A stretch of 6,340 nucleotides of DNA. Source: UBA1731 sp964567665. GTDB taxonomy: Bacteria; Verrucomicrobiota; Kiritimatiellia; RFP12; UBA1067. Below, in pieces: positions 6,265 through 6,340 of the stretch. The stretch lies in the NCBI GenBank assembly GCA_964567665.1, contig CAZMNN010000069.1, positions 1 to 6,340 on the forward strand. Reading direction: 5' to 3'. The notes beneath the pieces were generated by a model that made no database searches, was not told where the DNA came from, and saw only the letters and a list, made by a program, of their open reading frames with translations. Position 1 is the first letter of the stretch. Each line of letters begins with the position of its first letter. Position numbers and translations under genes: made by a program.

Positions 6265-6287
6265 CTGAAATTCTGAACCGCAAAAAA

Positions 6288-6340
6288 TGGCTCGGGCGGC
6301 TGGATTCGAACCAGCGACCAATTGATTAACAGTCAACTGC
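6288..6340 (-). tRNA. tRNA-Asn(GTT), 3' portion (5' end beyond window)
   Basis: On the minus strand the visible part begins just before the anticodon stem. GTTGA / TCAAT encloses the loop CTGTTAA with anticodon GTT (6328-6330) and purines after it. Next come a 5-nt variable region, a T arm GCTGG / CCAGC (6311-6315 and 6299-6303) around TTCGAAT, the 3' acceptor strand CGCCCGA (6292-6298), discriminator G (6291), and an encoded CCA (6288-6290). The D arm and 5' acceptor strand should lie just outside the window; TCGGGCG would be expected for the latter. A run of six T follows the CCA. Confidence 0.93.

Noticed and set aside
6282..6287. T6 run after tRNA-Asn as an intrinsic terminator
   Set aside because: The only stem before it is the tRNA acceptor/T arm. 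With infA starting 23 nt later and no other promoter, termination here would leave infA untranscribed, so it is more likely a processing spacer or partial attenuator.
6265..6336. N-terminal extension of IF-1 (24 residues)
   Set aside because: It would translate the tRNA-Asn 3' half and the spacer; IF-1 proteins start at the position matching the ATG at 6264.

Overview
The window reads as a compact bacterial chromosome segment in which every convincing gene lies on the minus strand. In transcription order (right to left) it holds: the 3' half of tRNA-Asn(GTT), infA (IF-1), an exosortase fused to an EpsI domain, a WecA/MraY-type sugar-phosphate transferase with an extra membrane plus Rossmann-like C-terminal half, murA, pyrH, and the N-terminal third of a MoxR-family AAA+ ATPase that runs off the left edge. 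There are no transposases, CRISPR arrays, phage genes or pseudogenes. The organism appears to be a fairly GC-rich diderm-type bacterium. The fused exosortase/EpsI, the aspartate-type MurA and the unusual gene order would fit the PVC superphylum (Verrucomicrobiota, Kiritimatiellota or Lentisphaerota), but that placement is an inference from content, not a demonstrated affiliation.

Layout: tRNA-Asn (6288-6340, 5' part outside the window) is followed after 23 nt by infA (6037-6264), which has no Shine-Dalgarno sequence. An extended -10 promoter (TGGTATAAT, 5981-5989) then starts a three-gene unit. The exosortase-EpsI gene (4423-5973) overlaps the sugar-phosphate transferase gene (2531-4426) by four bases, and murA (1188-2510) follows after 20 nt. 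A 112-nt intergenic stretch contains a stem-loop and a second good promoter (TTGATT-17-TACAAT, 1084-1112). That promoter drives pyrH (350-1075), followed after 22 nt by moxR (1-327, partial).

Function: the central unit combines surface and envelope jobs. The transferase should load a sugar phosphate onto undecaprenyl phosphate to start an exopolysaccharide or O-antigen-like glycan. Exosortase/EpsI is the membrane sorting machinery that usually accompanies such loci and processes proteins with PEP-CTERM-like tails. MurA commits UDP-GlcNAc to peptidoglycan. PyrH makes UDP, the precursor of UTP and hence of UDP-sugars.

The most interesting points are: (1) both promoter-proximal genes have a -10 box only 7-8 nt before the ATG and no Shine-Dalgarno, predicting leaderless mRNAs, while the genes further down each unit have clear Shine-Dalgarno sequences; (2) the transferase fusion lacks the catalytic domain that normally follows its C-terminal module; (3) MurA has Asp in place of the fosfomycin-target Cys; (4) pyrH is next to moxR instead of tsf/frr.
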